A stretch of 64,000 nucleotides of DNA from Citrobacter amalonaticus (GTDB lineage: Bacteria; Pseudomonadota; Gammaproteobacteria; Enterobacterales; Enterobacteriaceae), in contig NZ_PQMB01000001.1 of NCBI RefSeq assembly GCF_002918555.1, positions 992,087 to 1,056,086 on the forward strand, written 5' to 3'. Below, one piece after another: positions 28,174-36,143 of the stretch. The position numbers were made by a program, and so were the translations under genes. The notes below the pieces were generated by a model. The model was not told the DNA's origin. It did no database searches and saw nothing but the letters and a program-made list of their open reading frames with translations. Positions within the stretch are counted from its first letter, which is position 1. The number at the start of each line of letters is the position of its first letter.

Positions 28174-29814
28174 ATGATGGCGAGTTATTTCATTGGTGTG
28201 GATGTAGGAACCGGAAGCGCCCGTGCTGGCGTGTTTGACCTCAACGGCAGAATGGTCGGCCAGGCCAGTCGTGCCATTGAAATTTACCGTCCGCAGGCCG
28301 ATTTTGTTGAACAGTCTTCAGATAACATCTGGCAGGCGGTATGCAACGCCGTGCGCGATGCCATCAACCAGTCGGATATCAATCCCATTCAGGTCAAAGG
28401 ACTGGGATTTGACGCCACCTGCTCGCTGGTGGTGCTGGATAAAGAGGGTAAGCCGCTGACCATCAGCCCTTCCGGGCGCAGCGAGCAAAACATTATCGTG
28501 TGGATGGACCACCGCGCCATCACCCAGGCAGAGCGTATTAATGCCCTGCACCATCGGGTGCTGGACTATGTCGGCGGGATTATCTCCCCGGAAATGCAGA
28601 CGCCAAAACTGCTGTGGCTGAAGCAGCATATGCCCAACACCTGGGCTAACGCCGGATACTATTTTGATCTGCCGGATTTTCTGACCTGGCGGGCGACCAA
28701 CGACGATACCCGCTCGCTTTGTTCCACCGTCTGCAAATGGACCTATATGGGCCATGAGGATAAGTGGGATGCCAGCTATTTCCGCCAGATTGGGCTGGAA
28801 GATTTGCTGGAGCACGATGCGGCAAAAATCGGCCGCTATGTCAAAACCATGGGAGAACCGCTGGGTCACGGCCTGACCCAGCGCGCCGCCAGCGAACTGG
28901 GCCTGATACCGGGCACGGCGGTGAGCGTATCGATTATCGATGCCCACGCCGGCACGCTTGGCACGCTTGGCGCCTGTGGTGTTTCCGGCGAGGTCGCGGA
29001 TTTTGACCGCCGTATCGCGTTAATTGGCGGTACCTCCACCGGCCATATGGCGATTTCCAAAGAGCCGCGTTTTATCGGCGGCGTCTGGGGACCGTACTAT
29101 TCCGCCGTCCTGCCGGAATACTGGCTTAATGAAGGCGGTCAGTCGGCAACCGGCGCGTTAATCGACCATATTATTCAGTCGCACCCATGTTATGAAACCC
29201 TGCTGGCGCAGGCCAAAACCCAGGGACAGACGATTTATGAAGTGCTGAACGCGCTGCTGCGGAAAATGGCCGGTGAACCGGAAGATATCGCGTTCCTGAC
29301 ACGCGACATGCATATTCTCCCCTACTTCCACGGCAACCGTTCGCCGCGCGCCAATCCAACCTTAACCGGGGCAATGACCGGTCTGAAACTTTCTCGTACG
29401 CCAGAAGATATGGCGTTGCAGTATCTGGCGACCATCCAGGCAATTGCGTTAGGGACGCGGCATATCATTGAAACCATGAATCAAAGCGGCTACACCATCG
29501 ATACCATTATGGCCAGCGGCGGCGGCACCAAAAATCCGATCTTCGTTCAGGAGCACGCCAACGCCACCGGCTGCGCCATGCTGTTACCGGAAGAGAGTGA
29601 AGCGATGCTGCTGGGCGGCGCGATGATGGGCACCCTTGCCGCTGGCGTGTTTGAAACCTTCCCGGAAGCAATGTCGGCGATGAGCCGGATTGGCAAAACG
29701 GTCACCCCGCAGACCAACCGCATCAAGCAGTACTACGATCGTAAATATCAGGTGTTCCACGAGATGTATCAGGATCATATGAAGTACCGCCAACTGATGC
29801 AGGGGGAAGCATGA
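28174..29814 (+). CDS. FGGY-family carbohydrate kinase (pentulokinase-like)
   Basis: The 546-residue product is a sugar kinase with the two FGGY domains: GVDVGTGSARAGVFD phosphate motif near the N-terminus, GFDATCSLVVLD, GRSEQNIIVWMDHRA, then IALIGGTSTGHMAIS and the C-terminal MASGGGTKNPIFVQEHANA. Length and motifs are closest to the D-ribulokinase/FGGY and AraB branch, which act on pentuloses. It would phosphorylate the sugar brought in by the ABC importer upstream. CAGGAG precedes ATG 28174; its stop overlaps the next start (ATGA). The exact substrate (D-ribulose, another ketopentose, or an aldopentose) cannot be read from the sequence. Confidence 0.85.
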   Translation: MMASYFIGVDVGTGSARAGVFDLNGRMVGQASRAIEIYRPQADFVEQSSDNIWQAVCNAVRDAINQSDINPIQVKGLGFDATCSLVVLDKEGKPLTISPSGRSEQNIIVWMDHRAITQAERINALHHRVLDYVGGIISPEMQTPKLLWLKQHMPNTWANAGYYFDLPDFLTWRATNDDTRSLCSTVCKWTYMGHEDKWDASYFRQIGLEDLLEHDAAKIGRYVKTMGEPLGHGLTQRAASELGLIPGTAVSVSIIDAHAGTLGTLGACGVSGEVADFDRRIALIGGTSTGHMAISKEPRFIGGVWGPYYSAVLPEYWLNEGGQSATGALIDHIIQSHPCYETLLAQAKTQGQTIYEVLNALLRKMAGEPEDIAFLTRDMHILPYFHGNRSPRANPTLTGAMTGLKLSRTPEDMALQYLATIQAIALGTRHIIETMNQSGYTIDTIMASGGGTKNPIFVQEHANATGCAMLLPEESEAMLLGGAMMGTLAAGVFETFPEAMSAMSRIGKTVTPQTNRIKQYYDRKYQVFHEMYQDHMKYRQLMQGEA

Positions 29815-30416
29815 ATCCCTCATGGCAGCAGGCCACCCGCGTCTGGCAGTTATACAGTGAGGCGCTGGCGGGTCTTGAGCATCATCTGAATGAGGCGCAG
29901 TGGCAGGCGCTGATGGCGGAACTGCGCGGCTGTCGGGGCAAAATCGTGGTCACCGGCGTGGGTACCTCCGGCGTGGCGGCGCGAAAAGTGGCGCATATGC
30001 TGGCCTGCGTCGAGCGTCCGGCGATCTACCTCAACGCCACTGACGCCGCGCATGGCGACCTGGGTTTTTTACGCGACGACGATTTGGTGATCATGCTTTC
30101 GCGCGGCGGCAACTCTGATGAACTCACCCGGCTGCTGCCGGGGCTGGGAGCGAAAAAGGTGCCGGTCCTCAGCGTCACGGAAAACCCGGACTCCGCCATT
30201 GCCAGAGCCTCTCGCCTGGTTATCTCTACGGGCGTGCAGCGGGAAGCAGACCCGCTGAATATGTTGGCCACGACGTCAATCATTCTGGTGCTGGCGATTT
30301 TTGATGCCGCCTGCGCCTGTCTGATGAACGAGAGTGGTTATTCGAAAGAGACGCTTCTGGCGGTCCATCCTGGCGGCGATGTGGGATTAAGCCTCAGTCA
30401 GGAACATAAGGTCTGA
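29811..30416 (+). CDS. SIS-domain sugar-phosphate isomerase, KdsD/GutQ-like without CBS domains
   Basis: The 201-residue product is a single SIS domain similar to the N-terminal half of the arabinose 5-phosphate isomerases KdsD and GutQ, and also to 6-phospho-3-hexuloisomerase. Family features kept are H81 in DAAHGDLG, SRGGNSDEL, E145 in READPLNM and H186 in VHPGGDVG. The GKSG loop of KdsD is GTSG here (51-54), so the lysine is replaced by threonine. The CBS pair is lacking. ATGA overlap with the kinase gene implies joint action: isomerisation of the sugar phosphate the kinase makes. Confidence 0.82.
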   Translation: MNPSWQQATRVWQLYSEALAGLEHHLNEAQWQALMAELRGCRGKIVVTGVGTSGVAARKVAHMLACVERPAIYLNATDAAHGDLGFLRDDDLVIMLSRGGNSDELTRLLPGLGAKKVPVLSVTENPDSAIARASRLVISTGVQREADPLNMLATTSIILVLAIFDAACACLMNESGYSKETLLAVHPGGDVGLSLSQEHKV

Positions 30417-30421
30417 AATAC

Positions 30422-30451
30422 CCCGGTACCGTTCACATTGACGGTGCCGGG
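30422..30451 (+). terminator. Stem-loop after the sugar operon
   Basis: CCCGGTACCGT (30422-30432) pairs with ACGGTGCCGGG (30441-30451), one mismatch, eight-base loop, five bases after the last stop codon. No T-run follows, so it may be an RNA-protecting or Rho-linked end instead of an intrinsic terminator. The 222-base spacer up to csiE has no other feature I recognise except a probable csiE promoter region. Confidence 0.5.
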
Positions 30452-30638
30452 CCTGCAAGTAAAAGATAAAACAGTGAAAAAAAGCGTTAAAGCGCTGCGT
30501 TTCACTCTCTTCATCTCATCCTCACGATAAAAATTCTGTGACGCTCGCCAATATTCCTGGCGGAAAGCTTTTCATTCACCATTTCTATGAGCAAACTTTA
30601 GCTATTCTTATCAAACATACATACGGGAGAGCTGACGG

Positions 30639-31919
30639 ATGATGACAACCCTTGCTCCGCCATCTGTACTTTCCGGTCCCCAGCGCCGTTGCCAGGTACT
30701 GCTGACGCTTTTCCAACCGGGGCAGGCTGCCACCACGGAAACATTCAGCACGCTAAATGGCGTCGATGAAAACAGGTCCCGTGACGATATTCTCGAAACG
30801 GGTCTGGAGATCCAACGTTATCATCGACTGACCATCACCACGAGTCAGGACGGCGGCTACCGGATTGAAGGAACAGCAATCAATCAACGCCTTTGCCTTT
30901 TACACTGGTTAAGACGCAGCCTGCGGCTTTGCCCGGCGTTTGTCAGCCAGCACTTTACTCCAGCGTTAAAAAGCGAGCTGAAACGGCAGGGGGTCCCGCG
31001 CACGCTGTATGATGACACCAACCTGCACGCGCTGATTAACCTTTGCGCACGCCGGTTACAAAAGCCGTTTGAATGCCGTGATGTGCAATTTTTGCGCCTG
31101 TATCTGCAATATTGTCTGCTGCAACATCATGCGGGAATCGCGCCTGAGTTTAATCCACTGCAGCAGCGGTGGGTTCAGTCCTGCGCAGAATACCCGGTTG
31201 CTCAGGAAATTGGTCGCCACTGGCAGCGACGAGTCATGCAAACGGCCCCGCTTAATGAGTCGCTGTTCATGTCCCTGCTGTTCTCCATGATCCGCATTCC
31301 CGATCCGCTTCGCGATAATCACCCGCAGAATCAGCAACTGCGTATAGCCATCGCCCGTCTGGTGCTCCGCTTTCGTGAGATGGGGAACGTCCGTTTCACC
31401 GATGAGCAGGGGCTGAACGACCATCTCTATGTTCATCTTGCTCAGGCGCTGAACCGTAGCCTGTTCGCTATTGGTATTGATAACACACTGCCGGAAGAGT
31501 TCTCCCGCTTGTATCCACGCCTGATGAGCACCACGCGCAGAGCCATGCGCGGGTTTGAAGAAGAGTATGAGATTGAATTTTCAGAAGAAGAAGCCGGACT
31601 GGTGGCCGTGATTTTTGGCGCATGGCTGATGCAGGAGAAAGATCTGCATGAAAAGCAGGTCGTCCTGCTGACGGGAAGCAAGCCTGAGCTGGAGACGCAG
31701 ATTGAGCAGCAGCTGCGAGAGCTTACCCTGCTGCCGCTCAATATTAAGCATCTTCCGCTACACAGTTTTCAAAAAGAAGGGGCCCCGCGTAATGTGGCAC
31801 TGATCGTCACCCCTTACAGCACGCTGCTGCCGCTTTTTTCACCGCCGTTGATTCACGCCGAGCAGACGCTGACGCCGCATCAACAGCAGCAGATCCGCAA
31901 AATGCTGGAATCAGGCTGA
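30639..31919 (+). CDS. csiE: CsiE, stationary-phase-inducible protein with PRD-like domains
   Basis: CsiE is induced in stationary phase by sigma-S and cAMP-CRP in E. coli; its function is unknown. The 426-residue product has the K-12 length and ends IRKMLESG. The middle and C-terminal parts (FSRLYPRLMSTTRRAMRGFE and EAGLVAVIFGAWL) resemble PTS regulatory domains of antiterminators. The 3' end overlaps that of hcaT by nine bases (convergent). Confidence 0.93.
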   Translation: MMTTLAPPSVLSGPQRRCQVLLTLFQPGQAATTETFSTLNGVDENRSRDDILETGLEIQRYHRLTITTSQDGGYRIEGTAINQRLCLLHWLRRSLRLCPAFVSQHFTPALKSELKRQGVPRTLYDDTNLHALINLCARRLQKPFECRDVQFLRLYLQYCLLQHHAGIAPEFNPLQQRWVQSCAEYPVAQEIGRHWQRRVMQTAPLNESLFMSLLFSMIRIPDPLRDNHPQNQQLRIAIARLVLRFREMGNVRFTDEQGLNDHLYVHLAQALNRSLFAIGIDNTLPEEFSRLYPRLMSTTRRAMRGFEEEYEIEFSEEEAGLVAVIFGAWLMQEKDLHEKQVVLLTGSKPELETQIEQQLRELTLLPLNIKHLPLHSFQKEGAPRNVALIVTPYSTLLPLFSPPLIHAEQTLTPHQQQQIRKMLESG

Positions 31920-33050
31920 TGCGGCCACTTTAGGCCGCAGAACCATTGCCGGGAGTGCCACCAGCGCCATCACCCAGAATACGCCGTGCCCCAGATGCTG
32001 ATATAAGAAACCCGCAAACACGGTCATCACGGCGATACTGCCGCCCATCGCCACGGCTGAATAGACCGCCTGCAGACGAATCACTTCACTTCCCTGGCGT
32101 GCGGCAATGTAACGCATCGCCGCCAGATGGCAGACGGTAAAGGTGCCGCAATGCAGGATCTGCACCACAATCAGCCACGGCAGCGCGGTGGTCCAGCCCA
32201 TCAATCCCCAGCGAATCACCCCGCACACGGCGGAGAGCAGCAGCAGATCGCGCGCGCTGAAGCGGCGGAACAGCCTGTTGCTCAGAGCAAAGATGATCAC
32301 CTCTGCGACGACCCCCAGCGACCATAAATAGCCCACCGCCGAGGCCGAATAGCCCGCCCCCTGCCAGTAAATCGCGCTGAAGCCGTAGTAAGCGGCATGG
32401 GCTCCCTGCAACAGGCAGACGCAGGCGAGAAAACGCCAGCTTTGGGCAACCAGCGCGCGCCAGGCGGGCCATCCGGCACTCTCATGCTGGCGGCTTGCCC
32501 CCTGCGGTAAAATGGCCGGACGCAGTAGCATACCTGACAGCATCGACGCCACGCCCAAGCTCAACATCACCAGAATAACCCGGTAATCAAACAGGCTGAT
32601 CAGCTTCCCGGTCAGCGCCGAACCGATGACAAAGGCAACCGATCCCCACAGCCGCACCCGGCCATAATCCATGGTGAACTGTTTTTGCCAGGTGTTCGCC
32701 AGCGCATCGGTTAGCGGTACCAGAGGAGAGAAAAAGAGGTTGAAGCCGATCATGACCACCATCAGCCATGCCACGTGCGTCCCCGCCCAGAAAGCAAGCG
32801 CAAACATCAATGCCAGCAGGGCCAGAATGCGTAATGCAGAAATCAGCCGGGAGGGATCGCTCACCCGTGGGGCGATTAACAGGCTGCCGAGAAAGCGGGC
32901 CACCAGCCCGGCGCCAAGCAGTAGTCCGATGGTCTCTGGCGTGAGTCCAAGACCTTTAAGCCAGACACTCCAGAAGGGGAGAAAAATTCCGTAACTAAAA
33001 AAGTAGGTGAAATAACTAAGCGCCAGCCAGCGCGTGGAGTGTAAGACCAT
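31911..33050 (-). CDS. hcaT: HcaT, MFS transporter (3-phenylpropionate permease-like)
   Basis: HcaT is a major facilitator of about 12 helices proposed to import 3-phenylpropionate in E. coli. The 379-residue product starts WLALSYFTYFFSYGIFLPFWSVW and keeps the family loops FNLFFSPLVPLTDALANTW and LLQGAHAAYYGF. In K-12 hcaT is next to hcaR and the hca dioxygenase genes; here the neighbour is yphB, and none of hcaREFCBD is present in the window. Function as a phenylpropionate importer is therefore doubtful for this strain, and the name is by homology. Confidence 0.93.
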   Translation of the reverse strand: MVLHSTRWLALSYFTYFFSYGIFLPFWSVWLKGLGLTPETIGLLLGAGLVARFLGSLLIAPRVSDPSRLISALRILALLALMFALAFWAGTHVAWLMVVMIGFNLFFSPLVPLTDALANTWQKQFTMDYGRVRLWGSVAFVIGSALTGKLISLFDYRVILVMLSLGVASMLSGMLLRPAILPQGASRQHESAGWPAWRALVAQSWRFLACVCLLQGAHAAYYGFSAIYWQGAGYSASAVGYLWSLGVVAEVIIFALSNRLFRRFSARDLLLLSAVCGVIRWGLMGWTTALPWLIVVQILHCGTFTVCHLAAMRYIAARQGSEVIRLQAVYSAVAMGGSIAVMTVFAGFLYQHLGHGVFWVMALVALPAMVLRPKVAASA

Positions 33051-33137
33051 GATTCCTCCCGATTAGAGGGAGTAGTCTGGCAATAAACGCTCAAAGCTGC
33101 AAGTTGACGTTATTCCTGCCCGTTTCCGGGCAGGGGC

Positions 33138-34019
33138 TTAACAAGAATGAATATTCAGGGTCATCTTTTGCCGCATGCTTTCGCCGTATGCCAACAGGGT
33201 TAACTGACCAAAATCCGGGCGATGGTGATCGTCAGGCGCATGGCTCATGGGTTCAAAACAGAAGAAATCAAAGGCATATCCCTTATCAAATGCCGGATCG
33301 GAAACAAAAACAAAATAGCAGGGTGCCGACGGTTCGGTGGTCATGGAAAGCGTATACCCCCGTTCTGGCTGTTGAATTGTCGCGGTGCCATCCCAACCGG
33401 AGAAACCATTATTCACCCAATGTTCGGGCAGCGGAGCAGGCTGATTAAAATCCAGCGCCTGCGGCAAGCTCTCCTGATGTGCGCCGGTTAGCCAGTGCTC
33501 TTTCTCAAGCCAGTAGCCGGTGGCATGAGCCTGTATCCGGGTTCCCGGCGACAGCGGGAAATAGGGATGCCAGCCCAGGCCAAACGGTAGCGAATCCCCC
33601 TCATTGGTGACGATCAGTTCAACCTCAACCCCGCTGGCGTTCAGGGTAAAAACCTGCTGCGCCGTATAAAGATAGACTCCCTGCCGATGGATATACTCCA
33701 GCCTAAGCTGCGTCGGAGAGTGTGCCACGCCGCGCCAGCGATTCAGCCAGCCATCGCCGTGAAGGTAATGGCGGTCCCACTCAACGTTAGGTTGCAGCTG
33801 ATGCTCTCCCGCCGGTGAGCGAAACCGATTCCCGCTCACCCGGTTACCGAATGGCACAAGGGGAAAACAAGACGATTCCACCGCAATTCCGCTTTTCAGG
33901 CCCGGGCGCAGCACGGGGATCAGTTCCCCCTGATGTTGCCACCACAGTCCCTCAATCGTCCCGCCCTGCTCCGCAACCTGAAGCCGCAGATCGCTATTTT
34001 CCAGCGTATAAAGCGTCAT
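33138..34019 (-). CDS. yphB: YphB, aldose 1-epimerase-like protein
   Basis: A 293-residue galactose mutarotase-fold protein: GWHPYFPLSP, RVSGNRF, WDRHYLHGDGWLN and the ending FDKGYAFDFFCFEPMSH are family marks with the catalytic His and Glu. It would interconvert anomers of an aldose handled by the yph system. It is last in the yphGFEDCB transcription direction and begins 9 bases after yphC. Confidence 0.94.
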   Translation of the reverse strand: MTLYTLENSDLRLQVAEQGGTIEGLWWQHQGELIPVLRPGLKSGIAVESSCFPLVPFGNRVSGNRFRSPAGEHQLQPNVEWDRHYLHGDGWLNRWRGVAHSPTQLRLEYIHRQGVYLYTAQQVFTLNASGVEVELIVTNEGDSLPFGLGWHPYFPLSPGTRIQAHATGYWLEKEHWLTGAHQESLPQALDFNQPAPLPEHWVNNGFSGWDGTATIQQPERGYTLSMTTEPSAPCYFVFVSDPAFDKGYAFDFFCFEPMSHAPDDHHRPDFGQLTLLAYGESMRQKMTLNIHSC

Positions 34020-34028
34020 CTGGCCCCC

Positions 34029-35090
34029 TTAATCCGGAAAGTTAATAACCACTTTGCCGCACTTCCCGCTCGCCATCAGCGCATAGGCTTCCCCCGCCTG
34101 TTCAAGAGAAAAACGATGCGTAATCGCACTGTGCGGCCAGAGCTTCCAGTCGGTCAGATCGCGGGCGCATTTTTCCATATGGAACAGGCTGGTTACCCAG
34201 GAGCCAATAATACGCCGCTGGTGATGCATCAGGTCGGCACTCACTTCAAATTCAACTTTCCCGGTTTCACCGATATAGACAACCCGCCCCCAGTCCGCTG
34301 TCGACTGCAATGCCAGCAGACGACCCGCTGCATTACCGGAACAATCCAGCGCCACATCCGCGCCGCCGTGCGTCAGTTCGGCAATCAGCGCCGGTAGATT
34401 CTCCGTCGTGGCCAGGAATCCGTTGTCCATCACGCCCAGCTGTTTTGCCGTCGCCAGGCGCTCCGGCAGCATATCGACGCCAATAACGCGCTTCGCCCCA
34501 CGCCCCTTCGCCAGCATCATGGCCATCATGCCGACAGGTCCGAGGCCGACAACCAGAACGTTGTCACTGCCGGACACTTCGCCACGCAGAATACCTTCGT
34601 AGGCTGTCCCAACGCCGCAGCTAATAAACGCCCCGTCTTCATAGCTCAGGGCATCCGGGAGATGAATCAGGTCTTTCTCTTCCGCTAATAAATATTCAGC
34701 ATGACCCCCGTCGCGCTGCCAGCCGTAGGCGGCTTTGCCCTCCCCGGTACAGGAGATCGGAAAACCCCGTCGGCAGTTGGAACAGAATCCGCAGCCGGAA
34801 ATATGGTAAACCAACACCCGGTCACCCGCTTTGAAATGTCGGCAGCCAGCTCCGGTTTCAATAATTTGTCCACAAGGTTCATGACCGTTAACAAACCCCT
34901 GATACAATGGCTTATCCGGCGCAGCAGCAGTCCCCCGGTGCTGATGATAAATATAATGAACATCGCTCCCGCAAATTCCTGATGATTTCATTTTAATGAG
35001 AACCTGATTGATCCCTGGCGTTGGCACAGGAACCTCTCTGAGTTCAACGGTGGAATTTCCCGGTAAAAAAGCAGCCAGCATTGTTTTCAT
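34029..35090 (-). CDS. yphC: YphC, zinc-type alcohol (polyol) dehydrogenase
   Basis: A 353-residue medium-chain zinc dehydrogenase: GHEPCGQI and SSGICGSDVHYIY give catalytic zinc ligands, and CGFCSNCRRGFPISC the structural zinc site; VLVVGLGPVGMMAMMLAKGRGAKRVIGVDM is the NAD fold. It resembles sorbitol/xylitol and threonine-type dehydrogenases, so it could oxidise a polyol or sugar alcohol. Two ATGs lie next to each other (35093 and 35090); AGAGGGA is better spaced for the second. Confidence 0.94.
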   Translation of the reverse strand: MKTMLAAFLPGNSTVELREVPVPTPGINQVLIKMKSSGICGSDVHYIYHQHRGTAAAPDKPLYQGFVNGHEPCGQIIETGAGCRHFKAGDRVLVYHISGCGFCSNCRRGFPISCTGEGKAAYGWQRDGGHAEYLLAEEKDLIHLPDALSYEDGAFISCGVGTAYEGILRGEVSGSDNVLVVGLGPVGMMAMMLAKGRGAKRVIGVDMLPERLATAKQLGVMDNGFLATTENLPALIAELTHGGADVALDCSGNAAGRLLALQSTADWGRVVYIGETGKVEFEVSADLMHHQRRIIGSWVTSLFHMEKCARDLTDWKLWPHSAITHRFSLEQAGEAYALMASGKCGKVVINFPD

Positions 35091-35117
35091 CATTCCCTCT
35101 ACACAAATTAATAAATA

Positions 35118-36116
35118 TTAATGTTTAAGTTTACTGTTGCGTTGGGTCAGCAATATATTCGCCAGCACTGCCACCACAATAATTAATCCGCGAACAACCT
35201 GCTGGAAGAAAGAGTTAATTCCCAGCAGCACCAGTCCATTACCAATAAGGGTAATCACCAGTACGCCTAATAAAGTGCCAAACAGTGAACCGCGACCGCC
35301 GGACAGCGCGGTGCCTCCGACCACAACCGCCGCAATGACGTCAAACTCCAGGCCATTTGCCGCCCCCGCATTACCTGAGCCAAGCCTGGCGGCCAACAGA
35401 ATCCCGGTAATGGCAGCCAGCAAACCGGAGAGCGTAAAAATCAAAATACGCACCCGCTTAACGTTAATCCCGCAAAGCTGCGCGGCGGTCGCATTCCCGC
35501 CAGTGGCAAAAACGGAGCGACCAAACGCAGTCTTGCGGCTGATAAAGACAAAGATGACGAACAGAATCAGCATAATGAGTGCCGACACCGGGATGCCAAA
35601 AAGCTGCCCACCGAGCCATTCCAGCACCTCATTTTCATCAATCGGTACCGGCAGCGCGTTGGTCATAAACAGTCCCATACCGCGTAAGGCGCTCCACAAA
35701 CCTAATGTGGCCACGAAGCTTGGAACGCTAAATACGCCACGCAATACGCCAGCAAGCGTGCCCAGCGCGGCACCCAGAATTAACACCATCAGGCAGGCAA
35801 GGCTAAGCGGCACCTGAAACTGTAACAGGAAGGCCAGACAGACGGAGATAAACGCCACCATCGGCCCAACGCTCACGTCTATCTCACCGGAAATAATAAT
35901 GAGCGTCATTGCCCATGCGGCAATCCCAATCGTCGCGGCATCCCGGAGGACGTTCATTTGGTTATTTAACGAAATAAATCCTGGCGCGTTAAATGAAAAA
36001 ACCAGATATAAAATAGCAATAACCACCAGCAAACCAATTTCATTAATATGATTGCTAATAAACTGCTTTGGTGCGGTACTTTTGCCTTGCGGCAGCGTTA
36101 ATGATGAGGCAGACAT
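35118..36116 (-). CDS. yphD: YphD, sugar ABC transporter permease
   Basis: A 332-residue BPD_transp_2 permease with eight or more membrane helices; LIIISGEIDVSVGPMVAFIS and VVVGGTALSGGRGSLFGTLL are the RbsC-like loops. It works with YphE and YphF. Gene follows yphE after 27 bases. Confidence 0.94.
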   Translation of the reverse strand: MSASSLTLPQGKSTAPKQFISNHINEIGLLVVIAILYLVFSFNAPGFISLNNQMNVLRDAATIGIAAWAMTLIIISGEIDVSVGPMVAFISVCLAFLLQFQVPLSLACLMVLILGAALGTLAGVLRGVFSVPSFVATLGLWSALRGMGLFMTNALPVPIDENEVLEWLGGQLFGIPVSALIMLILFVIFVFISRKTAFGRSVFATGGNATAAQLCGINVKRVRILIFTLSGLLAAITGILLAARLGSGNAGAANGLEFDVIAAVVVGGTALSGGRGSLFGTLLGVLVITLIGNGLVLLGINSFFQQVVRGLIIVVAVLANILLTQRNSKLKH

Positions 36117-36143
36117 CTGTTAGTTCCTCAATAAACGTAATGG

